In this document: positions 45,908 to 55,654 of the stretch, one piece after another | Layout of the letters: each line of letters begins with the position of its first letter | Numbering within the stretch: the stretch's first letter is position 1 | Assembly (NCBI RefSeq): GCF_026107415.2 | Contig: NZ_JAPCHX010000001.1 | Span: 915,572 to 979,571, forward strand | Reading direction: 5' to 3' | Origin: Microbacterium sp. MPKO10 | GTDB lineage: Bacteria > Actinomycetota > Actinomycetes > Actinomycetales > Microbacteriaceae | Length of the DNA: 64,000 nucleotides | Translations under genes and position numbers: made by a program | Notes under the pieces: generated by a model | Told to the model about the DNA's origin: nothing | What the model saw: only the letters and a program-made list of their open reading frames with translations | The model's database searches: none

Positions 45908-46264
45908 CTAAGGGAGCGCCAGGAAATCACGGAGCCAACGATCGACCTCCCGCATTGTTGCGGCGTCGACGACTCCGGCCACCCCCACGAGTTGGTCACG
46001 CGTCACCGATCGAGGCTGTTCGGTGAGCGCGAACGTGGGTTGCGATAGTTCGAGACCCGGGCCGCGAAGCCGCACGTGGTTGGGCCAGCCGCGGTTCGTC
46101 GTACTTGCAGGAATGATGATCGCGAGGGTGTCGGCCACCTCGAGGAAGAGATCGCTGGCGACAACGAGCGCGGGGCGTCGCCCTGCCTGCTCTCGGCCCA
46201 GGGCAGGACTGAGCTCGGCCCACACGACGCTGCCTCGTCGAAGGTAGTTGCCGGGCCTATCCAT
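45908..46264 (-). CDS. PemK/MazF-type toxin
   Basis: 118 residues of the PemK/MazF mRNA-interferase fold: RRGSVVWAELSPALGREQAG and RRPALVVASD are the family's N-terminal strands with the catalytic Arg, TTNRGWPNHVRL a mid-segment, and SVTRDQLVGVAGVVDA the C-terminal block. Cleaves RNA at short sequences when its partner is degraded. Overlaps the antitoxin's stop by eight bases. Confidence 0.9.
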   Translation of the reverse strand: MDRPGNYLRRGSVVWAELSPALGREQAGRRPALVVASDLFLEVADTLAIIIPASTTNRGWPNHVRLRGPGLELSQPTFALTEQPRSVTRDQLVGVAGVVDAATMREVDRWLRDFLALP

Positions 46265-46472
46265 CGTTCAGTGCAACATCCCACTCACGGTACTCGTCCC
46301 AGTACTCCGACTCCGCGCCCCGCGTCGCTCGTCCGAACGCCTCCATACGCTGACGCCTTTCGTGAGCGTCAAGAAGCTTTTCGATGAGTCTCGCGGCAGT
46401 CACGCCCTTCTCCCGTGCGTCGGCATTGATCCTGTCGCGAAGCTCAGCGGACACTTTGATCGTTGTCGCCAT
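46257..46472 (-). CDS. RHH-type antitoxin
   Basis: 71 residues. The N-terminal strand ATTIKVSAELRDRINADA is typical of ribbon-helix-helix DNA-binding antitoxins; the acidic, aromatic C-terminus (ESEYWDEYREWD) is the likely toxin-binding part. Lies upstream of and overlaps mazF-like toxin, so co-transcribed and probably autoregulated. GGTATACC with GGTAGAC just upstream of its start is a candidate operator. Confidence 0.85.
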   Translation of the reverse strand: MATTIKVSAELRDRINADAREKGVTAARLIEKLLDAHERRQRMEAFGRATRGAESEYWDEYREWDVALNDG

Positions 46473-46720
46473 GCAGGCAGTCTACCATTCGGTATACCCT
46501 TTCTTGTTTTCGCCCGTCAGGCGACGTTCCGTTCTCGGGTAGTCCAGCACAGCGTTCCTCCGGCCGCAGAGATAACGGTGCGATATGTGGACAGCGTGTG
46601 TGTGGAGGGTGGGCGTGTGGACGAGTACATGAGGCGCGACGCGTTTCACGTGGCCGCTCTACTTCGGTGCACGAGTCTTGATTCACGCAGGTGTCGGTGC
46701 GCGTGCCTCGCGTCACGCAG

Positions 46721-46770
46721 GTGCTGACTTTTCCCATCAAAACACTGCGCTTCATAGAAGAAGTCAGCAC
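46721..46770. repeat. Imperfect palindrome (GTGCTGACTT arms)
   Basis: Arms GTGCTGACTTT (46721-46731) and AAGTCAGCAC (46761-46770) around a 29-base loop. Its layout (ACTTT innermost on the left arm, AAGT on the right) copies the larger palindrome 75 bases on, but the outer sequence differs. Confidence 0.65.
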
Positions 46771-46843
46771 CCGAATGAGCTCGACGGGTTGACGCAGCCA
46801 TCGCGCTGCAGCACGCTCGGGTGGCGCTCGGCCGCGCCTCCTC

Positions 46844-46905
46844 AATTGGGGACCAACTTTCACTATCAAAGCAGGCCATTTCATCGTGAAAGTTGGTCCG
46901 CGATT
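46844..46905. repeat. GGGGACCAACTTTCAC palindrome, copy 1
   Basis: 20-base arms 46844-46863 and 46886-46905, 18 of 20 paired, 22-base loop. Same core as the palindromes at 49879-49941 and 53425-53488. Confidence 0.85.
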
Positions 46906-46952
46906 CGGCGGGAACCCACCCGTCGACCGTGTACGCAACGCCACAGGGAAGA

Positions 46953-47060
46953 GCGGCAGAAGCGGCAGGAGCGGCAAGAGCAGCAAGCGCGGCAGAAGCG
47001 GCAGGAGCGGCAAGAGCAGCAAGTGCGGTAGGTGCGGCACGAGCAGCAAGCGTGGCAAGA
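46953..47060. repeat. 36-bp tandem repeat made of 9-bp units
   Basis: Two near-identical 36-bp copies (46953-46988, 46989-47024) and a degenerate third. Each is built of GCGGCAGAA/GCGGCAGGA-like 9-mers; the plus strand is purine-rich and almost free of T. Confidence 0.85.
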
Positions 47061-47112
47061 ATGTCGAGAACGGCAACAGGCTACACAAGCACTCTCAGTG
47101 CACTCATAGCGT

Positions 47113-47134
47113 TAAAGTGCAAGAATGCACTTTA
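47113..47134. promoter_or_regulatory. Perfect TetR-type operator TAAAGTGC-N6-GCACTTTA
   Basis: 8-bp perfect inverted repeat with 6-bp spacer that runs into the start codon of the TetR gene. A further AAAGTGCA lies at about 47141-47148, inside the coding region. Strong candidate for autoregulation and for control of the following efflux gene. Confidence 0.75.
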
Positions 47135-47886
47135 TGGAAGAAAGTGCAACTGGTCTGCGCGAGCGACGCCGCCTGGAGTCGGCCGAGCGACTCATCGACC
47201 TCGCCCGCGAGTGGACGGCGCGCGATGGGTTCACGGGCTTCACCGTGGACGAGCTGTGCGAGGCAGCGGGAGTGTCACGGCGCACGTTCTTCAACTACTT
47301 CGCGTCGAAGGAGGATGCTGTCCTCGGCATCCTCGCGCCTCGTGGTGGGGACGACCTGGTGCAGACGTTCCTCGCCGGCGGGTCGGGCGCGGCAGGGGGC
47401 AGCACCTCGGCAGCCCACGATGCCGGGTCCGCTGGGTCGGGCGAAAGTTCTGGCGCAGGGCCCGCGGTGTCTTCGGCCGCAGGAGCTGCCGCGAGCAGTG
47501 CCGCCGACACCGCATCCGCTGGGCTGTCGTCGACGCTCGTCGACGACTTCGTCGAGCTACACCTCGCCCGCTGGGAGATCATGGCTCCGTCAGCATCCGA
47601 TTTTCGAGCGCTGAAAGCCGCGATCGACCGTGAGCCGCGCCTGCACACCCGCATCATCGAGCAGATCCATGCGAACGAGCAGCGGGATATCGCGCTCGTC
47701 GAGAAGCGAGAGCGCTTGACGCCCGGTGACATCCGGGCATCGACGCTCGTGCACCTCGTCGGCGCCTTTACCCGAGCAGCCGCAGAAGACTACTTCGCCG
47801 ACCAGGGCAACACGCCACCCAGCATTGGACTGTTCGCAAGGGTCTTCACTCAGAGGCTGGCGGCCGCGCGAGAGCTGCTGCTATGA
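47134..47886 (+). CDS. TetR-family regulator with low-complexity insert
   Basis: 250 residues. HTH at about 25-60 (FTVDELCEAAGVSRRTFFNYF). Between the DNA-binding domain and the ligand domain sits about 50 residues of Gly/Ser/Ala (about 85-135), longer than in relatives. ATG 47134 is preferred to ATG 47125, which lies in the operator spacer. Followed 143 bases on by a DHA2 efflux pump in the same direction, its probable target. Confidence 0.87.
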   Translation: MEESATGLRERRRLESAERLIDLAREWTARDGFTGFTVDELCEAAGVSRRTFFNYFASKEDAVLGILAPRGGDDLVQTFLAGGSGAAGGSTSAAHDAGSAGSGESSGAGPAVSSAAGAAASSAADTASAGLSSTLVDDFVELHLARWEIMAPSASDFRALKAAIDREPRLHTRIIEQIHANEQRDIALVEKRERLTPGDIRASTLVHLVGAFTRAAAEDYFADQGNTPPSIGLFARVFTQRLAAARELLL

Positions 47887-47927
47887 CGCCGGCACGGTAC
47901 TCACCTGACCGACGCCTCGTTCCCTGA

Positions 47928-49697
<1,770 letters not shown>

Positions 49698-49712
49698 CAG
49701 CATCCCGTGATG

Positions 49713-49741
49713 GGGCCGTCGCGCACTCGGCGCGGCGGCCC
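49713..49741 (+). terminator. Hairpin terminator after the DHA2 gene
   Basis: Arms 49713-49724 and 49730-49741, 11 of 12 paired, 5-base loop, 15 bases past the stop. Confidence 0.6.
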
Positions 49742-49755
49742 TTGTCGTCGTTAGT

Positions 49756-49790
<35 letters not shown>

Positions 49791-49878
49791 CGATGCGGGT
49801 GCGGTGACGAGGGTTCCGGGTTCGAGCCGAGTTGCGCTCACGGTACGAGCGTGGTCATCGAATGGTGTCGACGGCACT

Positions 49879-49941
49879 GATCGGGGACCGACTTTTGCCG
49901 CGCCGACTCCTGCGGCCAGGTGCACAAGTTGGTCCCCGATT
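49879..49941. repeat. GGGGACCAACTTTCAC palindrome, copy 2
   Basis: Arms 49879-49896 (GATCGGGGACCGACTTTT) and 49926-49941 (AAGTTGGTCCCCGATT), 30-base GC-rich loop. The most diverged of the three copies. In the gap between convergent genes, 14 bases from the stop of the minus-strand one. Confidence 0.75.
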
Positions 49942-49955
49942 CGAGCGGCGAATGC

Positions 49956-50810
49956 CTACCAGTTCTGCTCGCGCGCCCAGTTCTCCACCGTGTGCCATCC
50001 GACCTCGGGGTACGCGGCGTGCAGCGCGTCGATGTCGATCGAGTAGCCGCGCTCGCGGAAGAACCGCATCATGGCGGCAAGGTCGTCGTTGCCGCTCGCC
50101 TCGATCGCCTCGAGAGGGATCTCGCTGTACGCGATCTCTCGCCCAAGCACGCGGGTGAGCGCCGCGGCCACCTCGGCCCCCGTTTCTTCAGACGATGCAA
50201 GCTCTATGCGCTGGCCGGCGAACCGCTGCGGGTCGTCGAAGACCAGGGCTGTGAACTCCGCGAGATCGGAGATCGTCACCTGCTGGACGCGAACGTCGGC
50301 GGGAACCGGGAATGCGTAGCGCCCGGCGGCGAGCGATTCCACGTTGTTTGGGGCGAGGATGTTGTCGGTGAACATCGCCGGAGCGACAACCGTGTGCGCC
50401 ACGGGCAGCGTGCCGAGGTGTTCCTCCACACGGGCCTTGCTGTCGAAGTGCGGCACCTTCGAGTCGTCCAGCGCGCTCGCCACAGACGAGTAGACGACGA
50501 ACTCCACGCCCGCAGCCACGGCGGCGTCGAGAAGTGCGTTTGCCTGGCGCTCTTCGGTCTCAGCATCCGATTCGTACGGAGTGCCCATCGCATAAACAGC
50601 ATGAACACCGGATGCTGCGGCACGCAGACTCTCCGCGTCATCGAAGTCGGCGGTGACGACCTCGGCCCCGAGCGCAGTCAACGCGCGCGCCGCGTCGCCG
50701 TCGGGCCTGCGGGTCATCGCCCGCACGCTGTGGCCGTGATTGAGCAGTGCTCGGGCGACCGCGCCGCCCTGGGTTCCGGTTGCTCCGCTGACGAGAATTG
50801 TCGAGCTCAT
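49956..50810 (-). CDS. NmrA-like NAD(P)-binding protein
   Basis: 284 residues of the atypical SDR NmrA group: Gly-rich VSGATGTQGGAVARAL at the N-terminus, then AVYAMGTPYE and FVVYSSVAS. Some members are redox sensors, others quinone reductases (QOR2/azoreductase-like). ATG 50810 follows GGAAGGTG. Divergent from a MarR gene with shared palindromes between them, so probably regulated by it. Confidence 0.88.
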   Translation of the reverse strand: MSSTILVSGATGTQGGAVARALLNHGHSVRAMTRRPDGDAARALTALGAEVVTADFDDAESLRAAASGVHAVYAMGTPYESDAETEERQANALLDAAVAAGVEFVVYSSVASALDDSKVPHFDSKARVEEHLGTLPVAHTVVAPAMFTDNILAPNNVESLAAGRYAFPVPADVRVQQVTISDLAEFTALVFDDPQRFAGQRIELASSEETGAEVAAALTRVLGREIAYSEIPLEAIEASGNDDLAAMMRFFRERGYSIDIDALHAAYPEVGWHTVENWAREQNW

Positions 50811-50838
50811 ACTGCACACCTTCCATTCGCTTGTTTGT

Positions 50839-50857
50839 GCAATAGTTGCTAACGCAA
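50839..50857. promoter_or_regulatory. Overlapping palindromes in the MarR/NmrA gap
   Basis: GCAA-TAG-TTGC (50839-50849) and TTGC-TAAC-GCAA (50846-50857) share TTGC. Sited between divergent genes; candidate MarR operator. Confidence 0.5.
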
Positions 50858-50892
50858 AGGTTGCTCGAACAATTCCCGGTTATCCTGAATGA

Positions 50893-51348
50893 GTGGATGA
50901 CGGCGAACGTGACCTCGTGTGGGTGGACCTGCAGACGGCTGCCACGACACTCGACGTCGAGCTCAGCGCTCGCCTGCAGGAGCACGCCGGAATGTCATCG
51001 GCGGAGTTCCAGCTGCTCTGGTACCTGGCCAATGCCGTCGATCGCCGCTTGACGATGTCTGAGGCCGCGGCCCGCCTGACGATGAGCCCGAGCGGCATGA
51101 CACGTCTGGCGGATCGCCTTGTTCGCCGCGGCTGGGTCACACGCGAGACGGATGCTGCGAATCGCCGCGTTGCGCTTCTCGCGCTCACCGCCGCCGGAAC
51201 TGCCGCGACCCGGGCGGGCTTTCACGTCGCGCGCGACACGCGCCGTGAACTTCTCGATGCGCACCTCAGCGACGACGAGATTCGCGCCCTCGGTCAGATC
51301 GTGGGAAAGCTCCTCGGTCGCATCGACCTGGCCGACATCAGTTCCTGA
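50893..51348 (+). CDS. MarR-family regulator
   Basis: 151 residues, winged helix with MSEAAARLTMSPSGMTRLAD as recognition HTH and the wing TRETDAANRRVALLALT. A -10-like TATCCT (50881-50886) is seven bases before the GTG start, so the mRNA may be leaderless. Likely controls the divergent NmrA-like gene. Confidence 0.9.
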   Translation: MDDGERDLVWVDLQTAATTLDVELSARLQEHAGMSSAEFQLLWYLANAVDRRLTMSEAAARLTMSPSGMTRLADRLVRRGWVTRETDAANRRVALLALTAAGTAATRAGFHVARDTRRELLDAHLSDDEIRALGQIVGKLLGRIDLADISS

Positions 51349-51528
51349 CACCGCACGGGTGCCCACCATATGGTGGTGGCCGGTCGTCACTTCTGCTCGA
51401 CGCGGCCGTGACAGCCGGGGCTCTCGGTGCAGACATTCGGAACTTTCGGGCAACACGCCGTTCAGCGGCTCATGAAGACGGCGTGTCGTCGATTTTTTCC
51501 GAATCTCTGCGCACCGCCGACGCGCCGG

Positions 51529-52272
51529 TCAGCCGCGGCGCGCCAAGTCCCAGAGCCGCCGCACGATGTCGTCGTCGACACCGGGAGCGTCGTCCGCCGG
51601 GTCGTCGCCGTGGACTTCAGCGTAAAGACGTTCCATCTGGCGGTCGAGCTGCGCGGCAGCATCCGATGCTTGTGTCAGTTCGTGCACGAGGCGTTCGGGA
51701 ATCTCGCCCTGGTACTTGTACTGAATCTTGTGCTCGAGGCTTGCCCAGAAGTCCATGGCGATCGTGCGAATCTGCACCTCGCAGATCACCGGAACGGCAC
51801 CGTTCGAGAGGAAAACGGGAACCTCGAGAATCGCGTGCAGGCTCTTGTATCCGGTCGGTTTGGGGTGCGCGATGTAGTCCTTGATCTCAAGCACGCGCAC
51901 GTCGTCTTGCGAGGTGAGCGTCTCGAGCACGCGATACGTGTCGGCGATGAAGCTGCAGGTGATTCGGATGCCGGCGATGTCGGTGATCTGCGACCGGATC
52001 TGGTCGAGATCCGGGGTGACCCCGCGCCTGGCCATCTTCTCGAGCAGGCTCTGCGGTGACTTCACGCGTGATGAGACGTGCTCGATGGGGTTGTAGCGGT
52101 GCAGGTGCAGAAACTCTTCGCGCAGAATCGACACCTTCGTGAGCATCTCGTCGACGGCGAACCGGTACTGCATGAGAAACCGGGGGAACTCGACGCGCAT
52201 GCGGTGCGCGAAGGCGCGCATGTCATCGTTCATGATCGAGTCGTCGGGGATCTCGGATGCTGGCGAGCTCAC
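51529..52272 (-). CDS. Small alarmone synthetase (RelA/SpoT domain, YjbM/YwaC-like)
   Basis: 247 residues with only the (p)ppGpp synthetase domain: SSRVKSPQSLLEKM, DIAGIRITCSFIADTY, HPKPTGYKSLH and EVQIRTIAMDFWASLEHKI are present, so the enzyme should be active. No hydrolase or regulatory domains. Start GTG 52272 is chosen because AGGAGG lies six bases upstream; the open frame runs back much further, but only as the antisense of a coding repeat in the next gene. Transfers pyrophosphate from ATP to GTP/GDP under stress. Confidence 0.92.
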   Translation of the reverse strand: MSSPASEIPDDSIMNDDMRAFAHRMRVEFPRFLMQYRFAVDEMLTKVSILREEFLHLHRYNPIEHVSSRVKSPQSLLEKMARRGVTPDLDQIRSQITDIAGIRITCSFIADTYRVLETLTSQDDVRVLEIKDYIAHPKPTGYKSLHAILEVPVFLSNGAVPVICEVQIRTIAMDFWASLEHKIQYKYQGEIPERLVHELTQASDAAAQLDRQMERLYAEVHGDDPADDAPGVDDDIVRRLWDLARRG

Positions 52273-52404
52273 GCATCCTCCTTGAGAGGCACTGAGGGGC
52301 ACGGTCGGGTACCGCGATTCTACGCGGGCCAATGGGGCGTCGTGCTGCGGGTGTGGGGAGGCGTGCCCATTCCTCTCACTCGCGCTGGTTGCGAGCATGG
52401 ACGT

Positions 52405-53415
52405 ATGAATCCGCGGCCGCCGCCCGTGCCGAACGGTGAACCTGCTCCACAGGGCCAGCCTGTGTCGGAGGACCAGTCCGCACCAAATAGTCAGCCTGTG
52501 TCGGGAGACCAGCGGGCACCACACGGCCAGCCCGTGCCGGGAGACCAGCCTGGACCGAATGGCCAGCCACTGCCGTATGGCCAGCCGAGGCTGTATGGCC
52601 AGGCTGCTCCTCAAGGTCAGCCGTCACCGAATGGGCAGTCACCATCGAACGGTCAGTCACCGCCTTTGCCGAACGGTCAGCCCGCGCCTAACAGTCAGCC
52701 GACGCCGAACGGCCAGCCTGCACCATATGGCCAGCCTGCACCGTATGGTCAGCCCGCGCCGAATGGGCAGCCACCGTCAAACGGTCAGCCGACGCCGACC
52801 GACACGGGGGAGCGCCTGCCGAACAAGCTGGGAGTCTCCGCACTCATCACGGGCATCGCCGCGTTTATCGGAGCGTTCGTTCCCATTCTCAACTTCGTGA
52901 CCGCCGTCGCGGCTCTCGTGGCGATCGTGCTCGGCATCATTGCTCTATGCCTGAAGAACAGGCGCCGGCGCGCGGCAATCGCTGCGACGATCATTTCGCC
53001 GCTGGCGTTCATCGCCTCGGTGATCATGGTGTTCATCTATATGTTCGCGTTCTTCGGAAACCTGGAAGAGCTGGCCTTCGATGGCGAGCCCCACCACGAA
53101 GTGGGCGTCACCCTTGAGGTGACCGGCACGGCACACAGTGCGGACGTTGAGTACTCGTACCGAAGCCCGGGGAGCGTCGGCGGAGGAACGAATGCCGGTG
53201 TCAACCTGCCCTTCAGCAAGCACGTCGACATGGAGGTGCGTGATGAGGGCGGCGATGCCCGCGTGACGGTCTCGGCGGACGCAGGCGTCGGCGGCGAGGT
53301 GACGTGTCGCATCCTGATCGACGGCGTCGTCGTCACCGAAGACACCGGCACGTCGGTTTCGTGCGTTGCGACGCGCGCGGGCGACAGCGACACCGGCACC
53401 GACGACAAAAACTGA
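52405..53415 (+). CDS. Pro/Gln/Asn-repeat membrane protein with MmpS-like domain
   Basis: 336 residues. Residues 1-130 are a tandem repeat of about seven residues (PNGQPAP, YGQPAP and variants). Then two or three membrane helices (about 145-215; DUF4190-like) and a C-terminal extracytoplasmic domain (about 235-325) that resembles MmpS transport-accessory proteins: VTLEVTGTAHSADVEYSYRS, VNLPFSK and EVTCRILIDGVVV. ATG 52405 lacks a good ribosome site. Role unknown; no MmpL gene is adjacent. Confidence 0.75.
   Translation: MNPRPPPVPNGEPAPQGQPVSEDQSAPNSQPVSGDQRAPHGQPVPGDQPGPNGQPLPYGQPRLYGQAAPQGQPSPNGQSPSNGQSPPLPNGQPAPNSQPTPNGQPAPYGQPAPYGQPAPNGQPPSNGQPTPTDTGERLPNKLGVSALITGIAAFIGAFVPILNFVTAVAALVAIVLGIIALCLKNRRRRAAIAATIISPLAFIASVIMVFIYMFAFFGNLEELAFDGEPHHEVGVTLEVTGTAHSADVEYSYRSPGSVGGGTNAGVNLPFSKHVDMEVRDEGGDARVTVSADAGVGGEVTCRILIDGVVVTEDTGTSVSCVATRAGDSDTGTDDKN
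52435..52795 (+). repeat. 21-bp coding repeat (PxxGQP heptapeptide)
   Basis: About 16 imperfect copies of a 21-bp unit encoding seven residues of the form P-x-x-x-G-Q-P. Length is likely variable among strains. Confidence 0.8.
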
Positions 53416-53424
53416 GGTACACGC

Positions 53425-53488
53425 CAATTGGGGATCAACTTTCAGTATGTTTCGCCTCGTTTAGATAGTGAAAGCTGGTCCCCAATTG
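53425..53488. repeat. GGGGACCAACTTTCAC palindrome, copy 3
   Basis: 24-base arms 53425-53448 and 53465-53488, about 21 of 24 paired, 16-base loop. Starts 10 bases after the stop of the repeat-rich membrane protein. A strong hairpin that could also act as terminator. Confidence 0.85.
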
Positions 53489-53537
53489 CGCGGGCGCACG
53501 TCGCGCCGTGATGAACGGGGCTGATGAAGGGCAGAGC

Positions 53538-53606
53538 AGCACGGCGCGGGTAGGCAGGGCAGCGCGGCGCGGGTAGGCAGGGCAGCGCGGCGCGGGTAGG
53601 CAGGGT
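53538..53606. repeat. 23-bp tandem repeat, three copies
   Basis: Units at 53538, 53561 and 53584 (consensus AGCGCGGCGCGGGTAGGCAG + GGC), then diverged copies to about 53680 in which two ~60-bp blocks sharing GCACGGGGATGCT can be aligned. Confidence 0.85.
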
Positions 53607-53730
53607 AGTGCGGCCCGCGAGGCGTGCACGGGGATGCTCGGCGCTGTGCGGCGCGGGTAGGCAAGGAAGTGCGGCCAACGAGACGCGCACGGGGATGCTG
53701 GGGCGCTGCGCGGTCCTGAGTGGGCCAGTT

Positions 53731-53915
53731 GGTGCAGAATCCTCTGTGGGGTGCAGAGTCCGCTGCGGGGTGCCGAGTGGGCTAGTGGTGCAGAGTCCGC
53801 TGCGGGGTGCCGAGGCCTCTACGTGGTCCCGAGTGGGCCACTGGTGCAGAGTCCGCTGCGGGGTGCCGAGTGGGCCAGTTGGTGCAGAATCGTCTGCGGG
53901 GTGCTGGGGCCTCTA
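53731..53915. repeat. Interspersed GGTGCAGAGTCCGCTGCGGG repeats
   Basis: Five copies start near 53731, 53751, 53787, 53843 and 53881, separated by related GAGTGGGCCA segments. A 142-residue open frame across them is a translation of the repeats and not called as a gene. The whole gap 53416-54007 holds only repeats and palindrome copy 3. Confidence 0.8.
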
Positions 53916-54007
53916 CGTGGTGCTGGGCCGTGCACGCGGTGCCGGACCAGCCGCGGGAAGAGGGGACAGTCCCGTGGTGCCCGGTCGACCGCGTGACGCC
54001 GGGGCGG

Positions 54008-54844
54008 CTACGCCGTGTAGTGCTCGAGGTTCTTGAGGGCGGGCTGCGCCGCCGGTTCCTGCACGACCGCAGCACCCACGGCGTTCGCCGTCTGAAGCGC
54101 GCGCTCATACGACAGCCCACTGCGCAGCGCGATCGTGAGCGCCGCACAGAACGCGTCGCCCGCACCGACAGTGTTAACGGGCGTCGTCTTGACAGCATCC
54201 GCGAATGCCACCTGCGTGCCTCGCTCGAGCATGGCAGCGCCCTTCGAGCCGTAGGTGACGGCGACGAGCGCAGCATCCGCCAGCTCGGGGATCAGCTCGT
54301 ACTCCGTCTCGTTGACGATGATCAGGTCGCACGCGTCGATCAGTTCGGCGGGCAGCGGCATCGCCGGCGCCGCGTTCAGCGCGAAGTAGCCGCGGCAGCG
54401 CCGTGCCGCCTCGGTTACGGTGTCGAGTGAAATCTCCAACTGCGCCAGCACCGTGTCGTCGTCGGGAAAATCGACGCCCTCAATCGAGACGTGCGCGTTG
54501 GCACCCTCGCACACCGCGATCTGGTTCTCGCCCGCAGCATCCACCATGATCAGTGCCGTGCCCGTCTCGCCGTCCACCTCGGCCACGTGCGTGAAGTCGA
54601 CGCCCGCCGAGCGGAGCGCCTGACGCATCGCCTCGGCCTCAGCATCCGTTCCCACCGCCCCGACCATGCGGGTGCGTGCCCCGAGGCGCGCGGCCGCTGC
54701 CGCCTGGTTCGCGCCCTTGCCGCCCGCATTGCGTGTGAGGCGGCCGCCTCCCACCGTTTCGCCCGCGCCGGGCAGCCGCTCGGTGAGGGCGGTGATGTCG
54801 GCATTGATGCTTCCGACGACGGTGAGTGAGATGTCACGGGGCAT
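54008..54844 (-). CDS. rbsK: Ribokinase
   Basis: 278 residues, PfkB fold. N-terminal VVGSINADITALTERLPGAG, the substrate-lid motif GGKGANQAAAAARLGA and C-terminal NTVGAGDAFCAALTIALRSG identify a ribokinase rather than other PfkB kinases. Phosphorylates ribose to ribose-5-phosphate. Overlapped functionally by the neighbouring nucleoside hydrolase, which releases ribose. GAAGGA precedes ATG 54844; the GntR gene is 24 bases upstream in the same direction. Confidence 0.92.
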   Translation of the reverse strand: MPRDISLTVVGSINADITALTERLPGAGETVGGGRLTRNAGGKGANQAAAAARLGARTRMVGAVGTDAEAEAMRQALRSAGVDFTHVAEVDGETGTALIMVDAAGENQIAVCEGANAHVSIEGVDFPDDDTVLAQLEISLDTVTEAARRCRGYFALNAAPAMPLPAELIDACDLIIVNETEYELIPELADAALVAVTYGSKGAAMLERGTQVAFADAVKTTPVNTVGAGDAFCAALTIALRSGLSYERALQTANAVGAAVVQEPAAQPALKNLEHYTA

Positions 54845-54868
54845 GAGAGTCCTTCGGGGGTGGGCTGA

Positions 54869-55654
54869 TCAGGAAGAGAGGCTCTGAACGACGGTCAAAT
54901 GCCCCACGCGCGACGACACGATGCACTTGGCCACGTAGACCGGGGTCGAGTCGTGTTCGATCACCTGCGTGAGGATGATGACAGGGTCGGATGCTGCGAG
55001 CCGCAGCTGCTTGCCGCGCGACGCGCCGACCACGCTCGGTGCGACGTGAAAGCTGCTCGCCGTGAAGACGGGGCCGCACAGCTCGAGAAGCCCGGCGAAC
55101 ACGGTTGCGTCCTGTTCGGCCGCTCGCTGCAGATTTTCGGCGATCTGCGGGCTGATGTCGCTCAGGTACCGCCCCGCCGGCAGGTGCTCTTGCACGATCG
55201 CGATGGGCTCGTCGTCGCGGGTCAGCACGCTCTCGCGAAACCAGGTGTTGGCCTCAAGGTCGAGGTGCAGGTTCGTCGAGACAAACTCGGTGTTCGGCTG
55301 CATCACGATCGGGCGCGGCTCGACGGTGATGGACTGCCCCGGGCCGGCAAGCGCCGTTTCAAAGGGGCGCAGGTCTTCGAGTCCGACACGAGGGGTGGAT
55401 GCTGCGACAAACCGCCCGACCCCGCGCCGTGTGGTGATGAGGCCGTCTTCTTCGAGCAGCATCATGGCCTCGCGCACGACCGTGCGGCTGACGCCGAGGG
55501 CGGTGCCGAGCTCGGTTTCGCGGGGGAGTGCGGAGCCGAGGGGGAAGACGTCGTCACGGATGCCCTGGGCGATGCGCGCGTAGACGGCGACGCGGAGCGG
55601 CTGCCCGACCGTGGTGGTGAGAGGGGAGGCGAAGAACTGGTCACGTGCCGTCAT
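54869..55654 (-). CDS. GntR/HutC-family regulator of nucleoside/ribose genes
   Basis: 261 residues, winged helix at about 18-85 (LGSALPRETELGTALGVSRT) and UTRA domain (about 105-250). AGGAG before ATG 55654. In an operon with rbsK and divergent from the MFS and nucleoside hydrolase genes, so probably their regulator, with a ribose- or nucleoside-derived effector (inference). Confidence 0.88.
   Translation of the reverse strand: MTARDQFFASPLTTTVGQPLRVAVYARIAQGIRDDVFPLGSALPRETELGTALGVSRTVVREAMMLLEEDGLITTRRGVGRFVAASTPRVGLEDLRPFETALAGPGQSITVEPRPIVMQPNTEFVSTNLHLDLEANTWFRESVLTRDDEPIAIVQEHLPAGRYLSDISPQIAENLQRAAEQDATVFAGLLELCGPVFTASSFHVAPSVVGASRGKQLRLAASDPVIILTQVIEHDSTPVYVAKCIVSSRVGHLTVVQSLSS

Larger units (their letters stand above)
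46473..47112. other. Gene-free stretch with two palindromes and a minisatellite
   Basis: 640 bases between the divergent antitoxin and a TetR gene. No gene recognised. Contains a hairpin at 46721-46770, a member of the GGGGACCAACTTTCAC palindrome family at 46844-46905 and a 36-bp tandem repeat at 46953-47060. Open frames here have Ser/Gly/Arg/Lys low-complexity translations of the repeat. Confidence 0.7.

Noticed and set aside
51363..51376. Perfect palindrome CCACCATATGGTGG downstream of the MarR gene
   Set aside because: Symmetric, but a single 14-bp dyad after a gene end, too weak as terminator and not repeated elsewhere; no function can be supported.
52273..52614. N-terminal extension of the small alarmone synthetase
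   Set aside because: The extra residues are the antisense of the Pro/Gln repeats of the neighbouring gene; a good ribosome site supports GTG 52272.
53608..54036. 142-residue open frame on the plus strand
   Set aside because: Translation of tandem repeats that runs into the antisense of rbsK.
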